A stretch of 37,643 nucleotides of DNA, taken from Comamonadaceae bacterium. GTDB taxonomy: Bacteria; Pseudomonadota; Gammaproteobacteria; Burkholderiales; Burkholderiaceae_C. Below are positions 17,367 to 26,658 of the stretch, piece after piece (within the stretch, counting starts at the first letter, position 1; every line of letters begins with the position of its first letter). The position numbers and the translations under genes were made by a program. The DNA lies in NCBI GenBank assembly GCA_947448885.1, contig CANFPJ010000012.1:1-37643 (forward strand). Reading direction: 5' to 3'. The notes under the pieces are model-generated. The model did no database searches. It worked only from the letters and a program-made list of their open reading frames with translations, and was not told where the DNA came from.

Positions 17367-17391
17367 AAAAAAAGGCCCCTGCGGGGCCTTT
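17367..17391. terminator. Intrinsic terminator between bchO and hip
   Basis: Stem AAAGGCCCC (17371-17379) and GGGGCCTTT (17383-17391) with loop TGC. Seven A precede the G/C stem on the plus strand, so the minus-strand transcript (hip) ends in a G/C stem followed by seven U, a textbook terminator. For the plus strand (bchO) only three T follow, so it is weaker in that direction. Confidence 0.9.
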
Positions 17392-17486
17392 GGGTTCGAT
17401 CGCCACTGAACCATGTCACACCACGATGACGGCCAGTTGGCGAAGAAGGGCGTTTGCCGACCTGGACCGGCTGGCGCCCATTGGCA

Positions 17487-17792
17487 TCAGGCCTTTTTGG
17501 CGTAGGCGCTGCACCAGCCAGCACCCGCGACTTGCTTGCCGGCAAACAAGGGGCAACCGCCAGCGGCGTCGGTGGGCTTGCCTTGGAACAGCTGGCAGTT
17601 TTTGCAAGCTTGACCGGCGGCATATTTGGGGAATTTTTTGACGTCGGTTTTGGTGGCGTCGGCTTTGTAGCCCAAACCGGTGGCCTGAGCGTCGTTTTCG
17701 GCGACCATGGAGCCAGCGGCCATGGCTTGGGTGGCGGCCAAGGCACCGGTGCCCAGGCTGAGTTGAACGATGAATTCGCGGCGGTTGGTCAT
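17487..17792 (-). CDS. hip: High-potential iron-sulfur protein (HiPIP)
   Basis: Small periplasmic [4Fe-4S] electron carrier. In several purple betaproteobacteria HiPIP is the donor that re-reduces the photosynthetic reaction centre. The 101-residue precursor has a twin-arginine (Tat) signal (MTNRREFIVQLSLGTGALAA ... AMAAG). The mature part carries CX2CX13CX13C: CKNC, GGCPLF and GWCSAY, with an aromatic Tyr in GLGYKADA near the N-terminus. A ribosome binding site (GGAG) precedes the ATG. It is transcribed alone toward the strong terminator at 17367-17391. Its position inside the cluster supports a photosynthetic role. Confidence 0.95.
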   Translation of the reverse strand: MTNRREFIVQLSLGTGALAATQAMAAGSMVAENDAQATGLGYKADATKTDVKKFPKYAAGQACKNCQLFQGKPTDAAGGCPLFAGKQVAGAGWCSAYAKKA

Positions 17793-17937
17793 GGTTTTCT
17801 CCAGAGTTGTGAAACTTGATAACGCTTGGGGCCACCCATCGGGTTGACAGGGGGCCTTTGGCGCCAGTGGGCGATATTGTCGCTCAAGCGCCTAGGGGTT
17901 TGCCCGTGCTCGAATTTGAGCAGGGCTGAGCCGACCG

Positions 17938-18555
17938 TTACCGGGGGGCGTTGGGCGCGGGCGGGGCATCCCCTGCGCTGGGCACAGCTGGGCTGGGCGC
18001 AGGCAGGTTGGAAGCGGATGGCATGGTAGTGGGTGGGTCATCAGCAACGTTGAGGGCGCTTTGGGGCTGCCACGCATGGGCTTGCGGGTTGAGCCGCCAG
18101 GTGTCCCAATTGAGCACCCCGGCGGCGCTGACCCACACCAAGTAAGGCAGCAGCAGCCAGGCCGAGGCGCGCGCATGGCCGCGCAGGTGCCACATGAGCG
18201 CAGCGATCGACAGCCACAGAAAGACCAACTCCACCAAGGCCCAACCGAGCTGGTGCCACTGAAAGTAAATCAGGCTCCAAAAAACGTTGAGTGCGGCATT
18301 GGCGGCGAACAAGGCCAGCAGGGTTCCGCGTTGGCGCGGGCCGTTGCTGGCGTGCCAAGCCCACCAAGCGCTGAAAGCACACAGGGTGAAGATGGTCGAC
18401 CAAATGACCCCAAAGGCCGCATCTGGTGGCTTCCAATCGGGTTTTTTCAGCTGTTCGTACCAGGGGCCCAAATCGGTCAGGGATCCCCCCAAGCCAGCCA
18501 CCGCAAAGCTGATGGCAATCGCCAGATAGAGGCTGGGCCAGGTGCGTGGGGTCAT
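17938..18555 (-). CDS. tspO: TspO/MBR family tryptophan-rich sensory protein
   Basis: Five-helix membrane protein that binds porphyrins and, in Rhodobacter, modulates photosynthesis gene expression in response to oxygen. The 205-residue product has the family signature KKPDWKPPDAAFGVIWSTIF, NVFWSLIYFQWHQLGWAL and PYLVWVSAAGVLNWDTWRLN. After about residue 157 there is a Pro/Ala/Ser-rich tail of roughly 45 residues that most TspO proteins (about 160 residues) lack. The start overlaps the bchP stop (ATGA), so it is the last gene of the bchG-orf428-bchP-tspO operon. Confidence 0.93.
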   Translation of the reverse strand: MTPRTWPSLYLAIAISFAVAGLGGSLTDLGPWYEQLKKPDWKPPDAAFGVIWSTIFTLCAFSAWWAWHASNGPRQRGTLLALFAANAALNVFWSLIYFQWHQLGWALVELVFLWLSIAALMWHLRGHARASAWLLLPYLVWVSAAGVLNWDTWRLNPQAHAWQPQSALNVADDPPTTMPSASNLPAPSPAVPSAGDAPPAPNAPR

Positions 18556-19748
18556 CCGGTTTTGGCCATGCCAAACAAATGCGCCAGGTCTTTGAAGAAG
18601 ATGCGCACATGGGCCATGGGCTTTTTGCGCACCAGCACTTTGTTCATATAGGACTCGAAGGTGAGTTGTTGCACGTCTTTATCTTCGCAGATTTTGACGA
18701 ACTTCTCGCGCCGCTTGTCGCTGCTGTACCAAAAGTACTGCATGATGCCCAGCACCCAAAACACCTTGCCGTGCTCGCGCATGAACTGTTTGCGCACCTG
18801 CTTGAGCACCGACGGGTTGCCCTCTTGCAAAAACACATTCACGTGGTCGGCCGCCATGCGCGCGCACGCCATGGCGTAATAAATGCCCTCGCCCGAGGAA
18901 GGTGCCACCACACCCGCGGCGTCGCCCACCAGCACCACATCGCGGCCGTTGTCCCAGCGCGGCAGGGGTTTCATCGGCAGCGGTGCGCCCTCGCGGCGCA
19001 AGGTGGCGGCCTCGCCCAAGCCAGCGGTCTCACGCAAGCGGCCCACGGCGCTGCGCAGCGAAAAGCCTTTGTCGGCACTGCCGGTGCCCACGCTGACCGT
19101 GTTGCCGTGCGGAAACACCCAGCCGTAAAAGTCGGGTGACAAGGTACCCCGGTAATACACATCGCAACGCGAGGGGTCGTGGTCGGGCGCGTTCTCTGGC
19201 GCCTGGATGATCTCGTGATAGGCGAACACATACTTGGTTTTTTCGGCCCCATCGATGGCCTGGCGCGCCACCTCGGATCGCGCGCCATCGGCGCCAATGA
19301 CGGTGCGTGCCCGCACACTGGCTTGGTGCTCTTCGCCCTTGAGGCCTTTGGCGGTGAAGTGCACCCGCATGACCCCGTCCAAGTCGCGGCTGAATTTGTC
19401 GAACACGCCGCGCTGGCGCACCGCGCCGTGGCTGGCCGCACGCTGGCGCAACCATTCGTCGAAATGATCCCGATCGACCATGCCGACAAAGCCGTTCTCG
19501 ATCGGAATATCGACCTTGTTGTCGCTGGGCGAAATCATGCGCGCCGAGCGCGCCTTGGCCACCAGCAACTCGTCGGGGATGTCAAAGTCCTTGATCAAGC
19601 GCGGCGGAATGGCCCCCCCACAGGGCTTGATGCGGCCTTGCCGATCGAGCAGCAACACACGCCACCCCTTTTGGGCCAAATCATCGGCGGCAGTGGCCCC
19701 GGCTGGTCCACCCCCAATCACCACGGCGTCATAGCTCATTTGTGTCAT
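18552..19748 (-). CDS. bchP: Geranylgeranyl diphosphate/bacteriochlorophyll reductase
   Basis: FAD-dependent enzyme that reduces the geranylgeranyl tail of bacteriochlorophyll to phytyl using NADPH. The 398-residue product starts MTQMSYDAVVIGGGPAGATAADDLA (dinucleotide-binding fold). It has the motif KPCGGAIPPRLI and the FAD-proximal RDVVLVGDAAGVVAPSSGEGIYYAM. Length fits. ATG 19748 has an AAGGA ribosome binding site and overlaps the orf428 stop. The longer open frame to 19982 is antisense shadow of orf428 and was not used. Confidence 0.95.
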   Translation of the reverse strand: MTQMSYDAVVIGGGPAGATAADDLAQKGWRVLLLDRQGRIKPCGGAIPPRLIKDFDIPDELLVAKARSARMISPSDNKVDIPIENGFVGMVDRDHFDEWLRQRAASHGAVRQRGVFDKFSRDLDGVMRVHFTAKGLKGEEHQASVRARTVIGADGARSEVARQAIDGAEKTKYVFAYHEIIQAPENAPDHDPSRCDVYYRGTLSPDFYGWVFPHGNTVSVGTGSADKGFSLRSAVGRLRETAGLGEAATLRREGAPLPMKPLPRWDNGRDVVLVGDAAGVVAPSSGEGIYYAMACARMAADHVNVFLQEGNPSVLKQVRKQFMREHGKVFWVLGIMQYFWYSSDKRREKFVKICEDKDVQQLTFESYMNKVLVRKKPMAHVRIFFKDLAHLFGMAKTG

Positions 19749-21139
19749 GGTTGTTGTCCTTCCATTGCCCAAGGGGCGGTTTGCGTTGTACGCGTTTGCA
19801 CTGCTTCGCCACGCCCGACCTGGACCGCCCACCAAGCGGACCAAGCAAACATCAGCGCTTCCATTCCAAATACCCAGCTGTAAGCGGTCGAGGGCTGGGC
19901 CAACCACCAGCGAGCCAAATCGCTCGCGCCGGTGCCCAGCAAGCCGCCCAGGCCAAAAGCGATGGCTTGTGAGGCGCCCCACAAGCCCATGCGGGTGCCT
20001 TCGCGACCATCTTGCGGCGCAGCCGCCAAGCGCATCATGGTGGTGATGGCGGCGATCGAAAACGCCCCGTTGGCCACCCCCAACACGAACACATTGGCCA
20101 GCAAGGGCCAGTCACCGGCCAGCCCTGCGGCCACGGACAAACCGGCCATGGCCAAAGCCGAGGCCAGGCAACCGCCCACCATCCAGGTCTGCACCGATCC
20201 AAAGCGCCCGCGCGCCCAGGCGCTGCCCACCAGCGCCACACACAACATGCCCAACAGCACGCCACCATGCTGCAAGCCTGAAAGTTGCGTGGTCTGCCCA
20301 GGTGTCATGGCAAAAACGGTGCCGGCAAAAGGCTCCAAGATCAGGTCTTGCGAGCTGTAGGCGAGCATGGACAAAAACACAAACACGGTGAACCTGCGCG
20401 CTGGCGGCTCGTCCCAAACCGCTGCCAAAGCTGCGCGGAAACCGGCCCGCGCCGGTGGCGTCACCCCGGCGCCCGCTGTGGGGTCTGGCCGCGGCTGGCC
20501 GCTGGCAGCGCTGGGTGTGGCGGCGGCCTCAGGCACAGGCCCTTCCAGCCCCCACAGGCCCACACAGGCCAGCATCCACGCCAAACCAGCCGCCGTGCAC
20601 ACCACGTTCAACAACCGCTCGGGGGTGTAGGGGTCCAGGTTTTTGCCCACCACCACCGCGGTCAAGGCAAAGCCCACGATCATCATCACCCACACCAAGG
20701 TGGCGGCCGGGGCGCGGCGCTCATCGGGCACGCGCTTGGCCAACAGCACCAACAGCGACGTGCCGCAGGCGCTCACGCCCACACCAATCATGGCAAACGC
20801 CAGCGCCGCCAAGGCCATGCCCAAGCCCCGCTGCTCGCCCATGCGCACCGTGGCGTAAGCGGCCAAGCAGCCGCCTGCCGACAAAAGCGCCATGCCGCCC
20901 ACCATCCACGGGGTGCAGCGGCGCCCTTGATCGGCGCCAAAGCCCATGCGCGGGCGCACCATTTGCACAGCGTAATGCAAGCCCACCAGCAAGCCGGGCA
21001 ACAGCGCTGGCAACATCAACTCCACCACCATGATGCGATTGAGCGTTGACGTGGTGATGACCACCACCGAGCCCAAACACGCTTGCACCAAGGCCAAGCG
21101 CAGCACCTGCCACCAGCCAAAGGCCATCGGCGCGCTCAT
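19745..21139 (-). CDS. PucC-family MFS protein (Bch2/ORF428 type)
   Basis: Twelve-helix membrane protein of the PucC/LhaA branch of the major facilitator family. Its position between bchG and bchP matches ORF428 (sometimes bch2) of Rhodobacter. The 464-residue product has the branch-typical STLNRIMVVELMLPALLPGLLVGLHYAVQM at the N-terminus and MPGQTTQL-like and DLILEPFAGTVF segments in the second half. A 30-residue Pro/Ala/Thr-rich loop lies in the middle. It is thought to help deliver pigments to light-harvesting complexes rather than transport solutes. Both ends overlap neighbouring genes by four bases. Confidence 0.9.
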   Translation of the reverse strand: MSAPMAFGWWQVLRLALVQACLGSVVVITTSTLNRIMVVELMLPALLPGLLVGLHYAVQMVRPRMGFGADQGRRCTPWMVGGMALLSAGGCLAAYATVRMGEQRGLGMALAALAFAMIGVGVSACGTSLLVLLAKRVPDERRAPAATLVWVMMIVGFALTAVVVGKNLDPYTPERLLNVVCTAAGLAWMLACVGLWGLEGPVPEAAATPSAASGQPRPDPTAGAGVTPPARAGFRAALAAVWDEPPARRFTVFVFLSMLAYSSQDLILEPFAGTVFAMTPGQTTQLSGLQHGGVLLGMLCVALVGSAWARGRFGSVQTWMVGGCLASALAMAGLSVAAGLAGDWPLLANVFVLGVANGAFSIAAITTMMRLAAAPQDGREGTRMGLWGASQAIAFGLGGLLGTGASDLARWWLAQPSTAYSWVFGMEALMFAWSAWWAVQVGRGEAVQTRTTQTAPWAMEGQQP

Positions 21140-22023
21140 GCGCCCACCCCCGGGGTCGTGCGCACGGCCCAGGCGCTGACCATCATGCCAGCGACAAACA
21201 AGGGCACACCAAAACCACTGAGCATCAAGGCCTTGGCCACGGGTTGGCGCACAAACACGCCCATCAATGGCAGTTGGGCCAACATCAGGCCCAACACCGC
21301 CAAGGCATGGGCCACCTGGCCCCCATGCATCAGCAAACCCACCACCACCGCTTGGGGCAGCAGCATGGCCGCACAGGCCACCCGGGCGGCACCTTCCACG
21401 CCCAGTTGCACCGGCAAAGAGCGCACGCCCATTTGGCGGTCACCTTCGACAGCCTTGAAGTCATTCAAAGTCATGATGCCGTGGGCGCCCAAGCTGTAGA
21501 GCAAGGCCAGCCACAACACCGGTGCGGGCGGCACGCGCTCACCCAACATCACCGCTGCGCCGGTCACCCAAGCCAGGCCCTCGTAGCTGAGCGCGCAAGC
21601 GGCGTTGCCCCACCAGCCGTTTTCCTTCAAGCGCAAGGGTGGTGCGCTGTAGGCCCAGGCCAGGGCCAAACCCAGGGCCGCAGCCAAAAAGCCCCAAGTG
21701 CCCAAGGGAATGGCCCACAGCAAAGACAAGCCTGTCCACAACCAGGCAATGTACAAACCCCAGCGCCCGGGCATGCGCCCCGACGGGATGGGCCGCTGCG
21801 GCTCGTTGATGGCGTCGACGTGGCGGTCAAACCAGTCATTGACCGCTTGGCTGCTGGCACACACCCAAGGCCCAGCCAACAACACCCCCCAAATGATCAA
21901 ACCCCAGTGACCCGAGAACGCCTCGCCCGAAGACACCACACCGCAGGCAAAGGCCCACATGGGCGGAAACCAGGTGATGGGCTTGAGCAGCTCAGCGACG
22001 GTGGACAAGGAGGGACGGGCCAT
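21136..22023 (-). CDS. bchG: Bacteriochlorophyll synthase (UbiA-type prenyltransferase)
   Basis: Integral membrane enzyme that esterifies bacteriochlorophyllide with geranylgeranyl (or phytyl) diphosphate, the last linking step of pigment synthesis. The 295-residue product has the prenyl-diphosphate binding motif NDWFDRHVDAINEPQRPIPSG and a second motif region NDFKAVEGDRQMGV, with about eight or nine membrane segments. ATG 22023 gives a normal N-terminus. The only ribosome binding site-like element upstream is weak. Two PpsR-type palindromes lie 29-71 bases upstream. It is the first gene of bchG-orf428-bchP-tspO. Confidence 0.95.
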   Translation of the reverse strand: MARPSLSTVAELLKPITWFPPMWAFACGVVSSGEAFSGHWGLIIWGVLLAGPWVCASSQAVNDWFDRHVDAINEPQRPIPSGRMPGRWGLYIAWLWTGLSLLWAIPLGTWGFLAAALGLALAWAYSAPPLRLKENGWWGNAACALSYEGLAWVTGAAVMLGERVPPAPVLWLALLYSLGAHGIMTLNDFKAVEGDRQMGVRSLPVQLGVEGAARVACAAMLLPQAVVVGLLMHGGQVAHALAVLGLMLAQLPLMGVFVRQPVAKALMLSGFGVPLFVAGMMVSAWAVRTTPGVGA

Positions 22024-22051
22024 GGTGCATTTTTGGCCCGCCCACCCCAAC

Positions 22052-22069
22052 TGTCAACTGAGGTTTACG
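22052..22069. promoter_or_regulatory. PpsR/CrtJ half-consensus operator upstream of bchG (proximal)
   Basis: TGT-N12-ACG, one base from the TGT-N12-ACA consensus. The minus-strand reading gives TTGACA (22057-22052), a perfect -35 hexamer, with AAAAAT 17 bases further on (22034-22029) as a possible -10. It sits seven bases from the perfect site, which suits cooperative binding on one helix face. Confidence 0.55.
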
Positions 22070-22076
22070 ATTATTT

Positions 22077-22094
22077 TGTCTGTTATTTCTGACA
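22077..22094. promoter_or_regulatory. PpsR/CrtJ operator upstream of bchG (distal, perfect)
   Basis: A perfect TGT-N12-ACA palindrome (TGTCTG ... TCTGACA). The arrangement of a perfect and a near-perfect site side by side is the known pattern for CrtJ/PpsR cooperative repression. Confidence 0.7.
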
Positions 22095-22258
22095 CTTCCC
22101 ATGCCAGGCCCATTTGCCGCCGCCAGAATGGTCCCAATGGCCCCAACACCCATGCGGTGTGATGGGCCGGATTTTTCATGCCGTGGTGGGTTGGGGGCGC
22201 CGGTCTGGGTGCTGAACCGCGCTGGGGGCAGCGGACTGCCCACCCTGGCGCGGCCGGT

Positions 22259-23644
22259 TTACTCGGCCTCGCCGCTGCCGGCCATGTCGTAGCGGCGCAA
22301 TTTCACGTACAGGCTTTGGCGCGACAAGCCCAGCATTTCCGCCGCCGAAGCGCGGTTGTTGTGGGTCAAGTGCAAAGCCGCTTGGATGCACATGCGCTCA
22401 ATCATGTCGCTGGTTTCGCCCACGATGTCTTTCATCGGCATGCGCCCGACCAGTTGCGCCAATTGCGCCACCGACCCCGCCATGCCCGACTCGATGGGCG
22501 CATCGGGCATGCGCTGGCGGCCCACGTCGCGCACAAAAAACCCATACAAGGCCTGCGGCCCGGTCAAGGTCAAGGCCGAAATTTCCACCGCCACCTGGGT
22601 GCCGGCCATGGTGCGCAATTCGGTGGCAAAGCCACGCACGCTGCCGGTTTGGCGGATATTGGTTTGCAACACGCCCCAATCCACACTGCCACGGCTCAAC
22701 CAACGCTCCATGGCTTGGCCTTGCAGTTGGGCCAATGAGGTGGCGCCCACCAGTGACACCAGCTCGGCATTGGCCGCCACCACCGCGCCTTGGCGATCGG
22801 TGATCAGCAAGCCCATGGGCGAGCGCTCCATCGCCTCGCTGAACCAGGCTTGCGCATCGGGCTGGGCATCCGACAGCGCACCGGTGCTGGGCAACAGCCG
22901 GATCAAAAACTGGGCGCCGCCCTCTTGGCGAAACACCGAAACCGACAACGCACTGTCTTGCGACGTGCCCATGAACCGCGCCCGACCAATTTCAGCCCGC
23001 CCGGTGGCTTGGGCCATGCGCAGCAGGGCTTGCACCGCATCGCGGTGTTGGCTCTCAAAGCACTCGTTGATTTCGCGGCCGACCAAGCGTTTGCCCGCAT
23101 CCTTGACCCAGGCCTGGGCCGCGGGATTGGCCTCCATCACCCGTTGCGAGACCACGTCGACCACCAGCACCGGCTCGCCCGAGGTCTCGAACAAAATCCG
23201 GTAACGCGCCTCCATGTGGCGCAAACGCATGTAGTCGCGCTCCATGGATTGCTGCGCGTCCATCAACCGCTGCTGCAAGTTGGACAACACCGACATGTCG
23301 CGGCCCAGCACCAGGGTCAAGCCCGGCGCGGCCAGGCTCAAGGCCACGTATTGCAACGGCACATCGTTGCCACCCGCCACTTGCGAGGTGTGGTTGATGT
23401 GGCGCCAGCGCAACTCATCGCCGTCTTTGGCGGCCCGCATTTCCGCCCATTTGGGTTGGCTGTCCTCGGCCATGGTTTCGGCCCATGGGCGCCCCACCCA
23501 ACGCCGGCAGTCCAATGCCGCCCAGTCGCTGCGCGACAAGGACACCTCCTGCACCACGCCCGCCTCGTCCAGCAGCAAGGCGATGTCCGCACTGGCGCCA
23601 ATCAGCTGCGATAAAACCAACGGTGAAAGTGGCGGAATTTGCAT
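22259..23644 (-). CDS. ppsR: PpsR/CrtJ photosynthesis gene repressor
   Basis: Redox-responsive repressor of bch, crt and puc genes. The 461-residue product has an N-terminal PAS-like region and two central PAS domains. These cover about residues 145-255 (RYRILFETSGEPVLVVDVVS) and 265-370 (MERSPMGLLITDRQGAVVAANAEL). The C-terminus is a Fis-type helix-turn-helix ending NNRASAAEMLGLSRQSLYVKL. Cys419 in the helix before the HTH corresponds closely to the redox-active Cys near 420 in CrtJ. ATG 23644 was chosen. The frame extends to 23689. I saw no TGT-N12-ACA site upstream, so autoregulation by that motif is not evident. The aerR gene lies 129 bases upstream, same strand. Confidence 0.93.
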   Translation of the reverse strand: MQIPPLSPLVLSQLIGASADIALLLDEAGVVQEVSLSRSDWAALDCRRWVGRPWAETMAEDSQPKWAEMRAAKDGDELRWRHINHTSQVAGGNDVPLQYVALSLAAPGLTLVLGRDMSVLSNLQQRLMDAQQSMERDYMRLRHMEARYRILFETSGEPVLVVDVVSQRVMEANPAAQAWVKDAGKRLVGREINECFESQHRDAVQALLRMAQATGRAEIGRARFMGTSQDSALSVSVFRQEGGAQFLIRLLPSTGALSDAQPDAQAWFSEAMERSPMGLLITDRQGAVVAANAELVSLVGATSLAQLQGQAMERWLSRGSVDWGVLQTNIRQTGSVRGFATELRTMAGTQVAVEISALTLTGPQALYGFFVRDVGRQRMPDAPIESGMAGSVAQLAQLVGRMPMKDIVGETSDMIERMCIQAALHLTHNNRASAAEMLGLSRQSLYVKLRRYDMAGSGEAE

Positions 23645-23773
23645 AAACCTCTGATCAAGCGTCTTGCTGGTGTCGGCTTGGCCTGTCACACCCCAACGTC
23701 CAAGCGGCGTTGCGCAGCGAAATGTAGCACCGTCCAGCGTCCGTCTAGGGCAAAAGTCATGTGGTGCAGTCGG

Positions 23774-24589
23774 CTATCCACGCGAGAGGCCCTTGGCGTG
23801 GGTCTGCGGGAGCGGCTGCTTCATGCGCAGGCGCACCTGTTGGGCGGCGTCGCGCAAGGCCTGGTCGGCCGTTCCGCTGGAGAAGTCTGCCCCCAAAGTG
23901 GCGGCCAACTGGGGGTCTTGGGCCAACATGGGCCCGCCCACCATCACCACCACCCGCGGGTTCAAGGAGCGTTGGCGCAATTGGACAATGTGCTTTTTCA
24001 GGGTGGGAAGATCGCGCCGGGTGCTGACCGAAATGGCCACCAGGTCGAAGGCCTCATTGCCGATCATCGACAAGGCCTCAAAGCGACCCATCTTGGAAGC
24101 ACTGGTCACGCTCCAGCCATCGCGGCGGAAAAACTCCGCCAACATCATCAAACCCAAGGCGTGCTGGGCATTGGGCTGACCCATCATCAACGCGCGGTGC
24201 CCCAGCGGTGCGACGTAGCCATTGGACTGGGCCAAAAACTGTGGGCTGTACTCGACCAACAGGTCTTGCAAGTGGTGATAGCCCACGGAGCAATGGGAAA
24301 AGTCCACGCTGTCGGCTTGCCACCATTGGCCGACCAAACTGGCCGCTGGGGCCAAGACTTGCAGATACAAGGTGTCCAAGGCCATGCCCTGGGCCAGCCA
24401 AGCCCGGAAACACGCGCGGGTTTGTTGCTGCCCGCTCAAGCAGGCCAATGCCAACTGCAAGGCGTGGCCGCGCAAGGCCTCATCTTGTTGTTGCACAAAT
24501 TGTTGGTGCTTGTTCATCAACCGGTCCACCACCCATTCGGTGATGGCCGGTACGATGGCCCCCGTCTGCTCATGATTCACGCTCCACAC
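23774..24589 (-). CDS. ppaA: AerR/PpaA-type B12-binding-domain antirepressor
   Basis: Cobalamin-domain regulator that antagonises PpsR/CrtJ in response to light or oxygen in purple bacteria. The 271-residue product has a helical N-terminal part with QWWQADSVDFSHCSVGYHHLQDLL, the place where AerR/CarH-like proteins have W..D...F.........LQ. A Rossmann-like B12 domain follows, with FFRRDGWSVTSASKM, DLVAISVSTRRDLPTLKKHI and VVVMVGGPMLAQDP. The classical DxHxxG base-off motif is not evident, as in the SCHIC/AerR group. Start is uncertain: GTG 24589 or GTG 24580. It is adjacent to ppsR and divergent from bchF. Confidence 0.85.
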   Translation of the reverse strand: MWSVNHEQTGAIVPAITEWVVDRLMNKHQQFVQQQDEALRGHALQLALACLSGQQQTRACFRAWLAQGMALDTLYLQVLAPAASLVGQWWQADSVDFSHCSVGYHHLQDLLVEYSPQFLAQSNGYVAPLGHRALMMGQPNAQHALGLMMLAEFFRRDGWSVTSASKMGRFEALSMIGNEAFDLVAISVSTRRDLPTLKKHIVQLRQRSLNPRVVVMVGGPMLAQDPQLAATLGADFSSGTADQALRDAAQQVRLRMKQPLPQTHAKGLSRG

Positions 24590-24716
24590 CCCTCACCGTG
24601 CGTGACCAGCCACCAAACCCACCCCGGCTTGGCCTGGACCTTGTCCAAAAGTTGCTGGACGACAACTATCTAAGACAGCGACCGACCCCAGAAGCGAAGT
24701 GTCTTTAGATTTACCA

Positions 24717-24734
24717 TGACATATATATAGTACA
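24717..24734. promoter_or_regulatory. Near-consensus PpsR/CrtJ site in aerR-bchF intergenic region
   Basis: TGA-N12-ACA, one base from consensus, with an AT-rich core (TATATATA). It lies in an AT-rich island between two divergent genes and 27 bases upstream of the second site. It could serve either gene. Confidence 0.45.
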
Positions 24735-24761
24735 AACCCTAGGAGTGTCAATTAAATATAC

Positions 24762-24779
24762 CGTCAACTCTGATTGACA
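24762..24779. promoter_or_regulatory. PpsR/CrtJ operator overlapping the bchF promoter
   Basis: CGT-N12-ACA with a longer palindromic core (GTCAA ... TTGAC). Its right half is the -35 hexamer TTGACA of the bchF promoter, so PpsR binding would block RNA polymerase. One base differs from the TGT-N12-ACA consensus. Confidence 0.6.
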
Positions 24780-24802
24780 GATGGCGTTTCATTGCCTAAA
24801 GT
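24774..24802 (+). promoter_or_regulatory. Sigma-70-like promoter of the bchF operon
   Basis: TTGACA (24774-24779), a 17-base spacer, then TAAAGT (24797-24802). This predicts transcription start near 24809, about 25 bases before the bchF ATG. The spacing and perfect -35 make it the best promoter seen in the window. Confidence 0.65.
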
Positions 24803-24833
24803 GAACTCCTACGAATTGGTCACAAGGTCAAAC

Positions 24834-26647
<1,814 letters not shown>

Positions 26648-26658
26648 GGCACGCAAGC

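Noticed and set aside
16900-17406. Minus-strand frame with a Gln-Pro repeat protein over the hexamer array
   Set aside because: The repeat protein is only the translation of the TGAGGC/TGAGGT array, and most of the frame is antisense to bchO.
17793-17937. PpsR or FNR-type site upstream of hip
   Set aside because: No TGT-N12-ACA and only a half TTGAT element; not supportable.
23645-23773. PpsR autoregulatory site upstream of ppsR
   Set aside because: The closest match is TGT-N12-TCA, two mismatches from a symmetric site; too weak to call.
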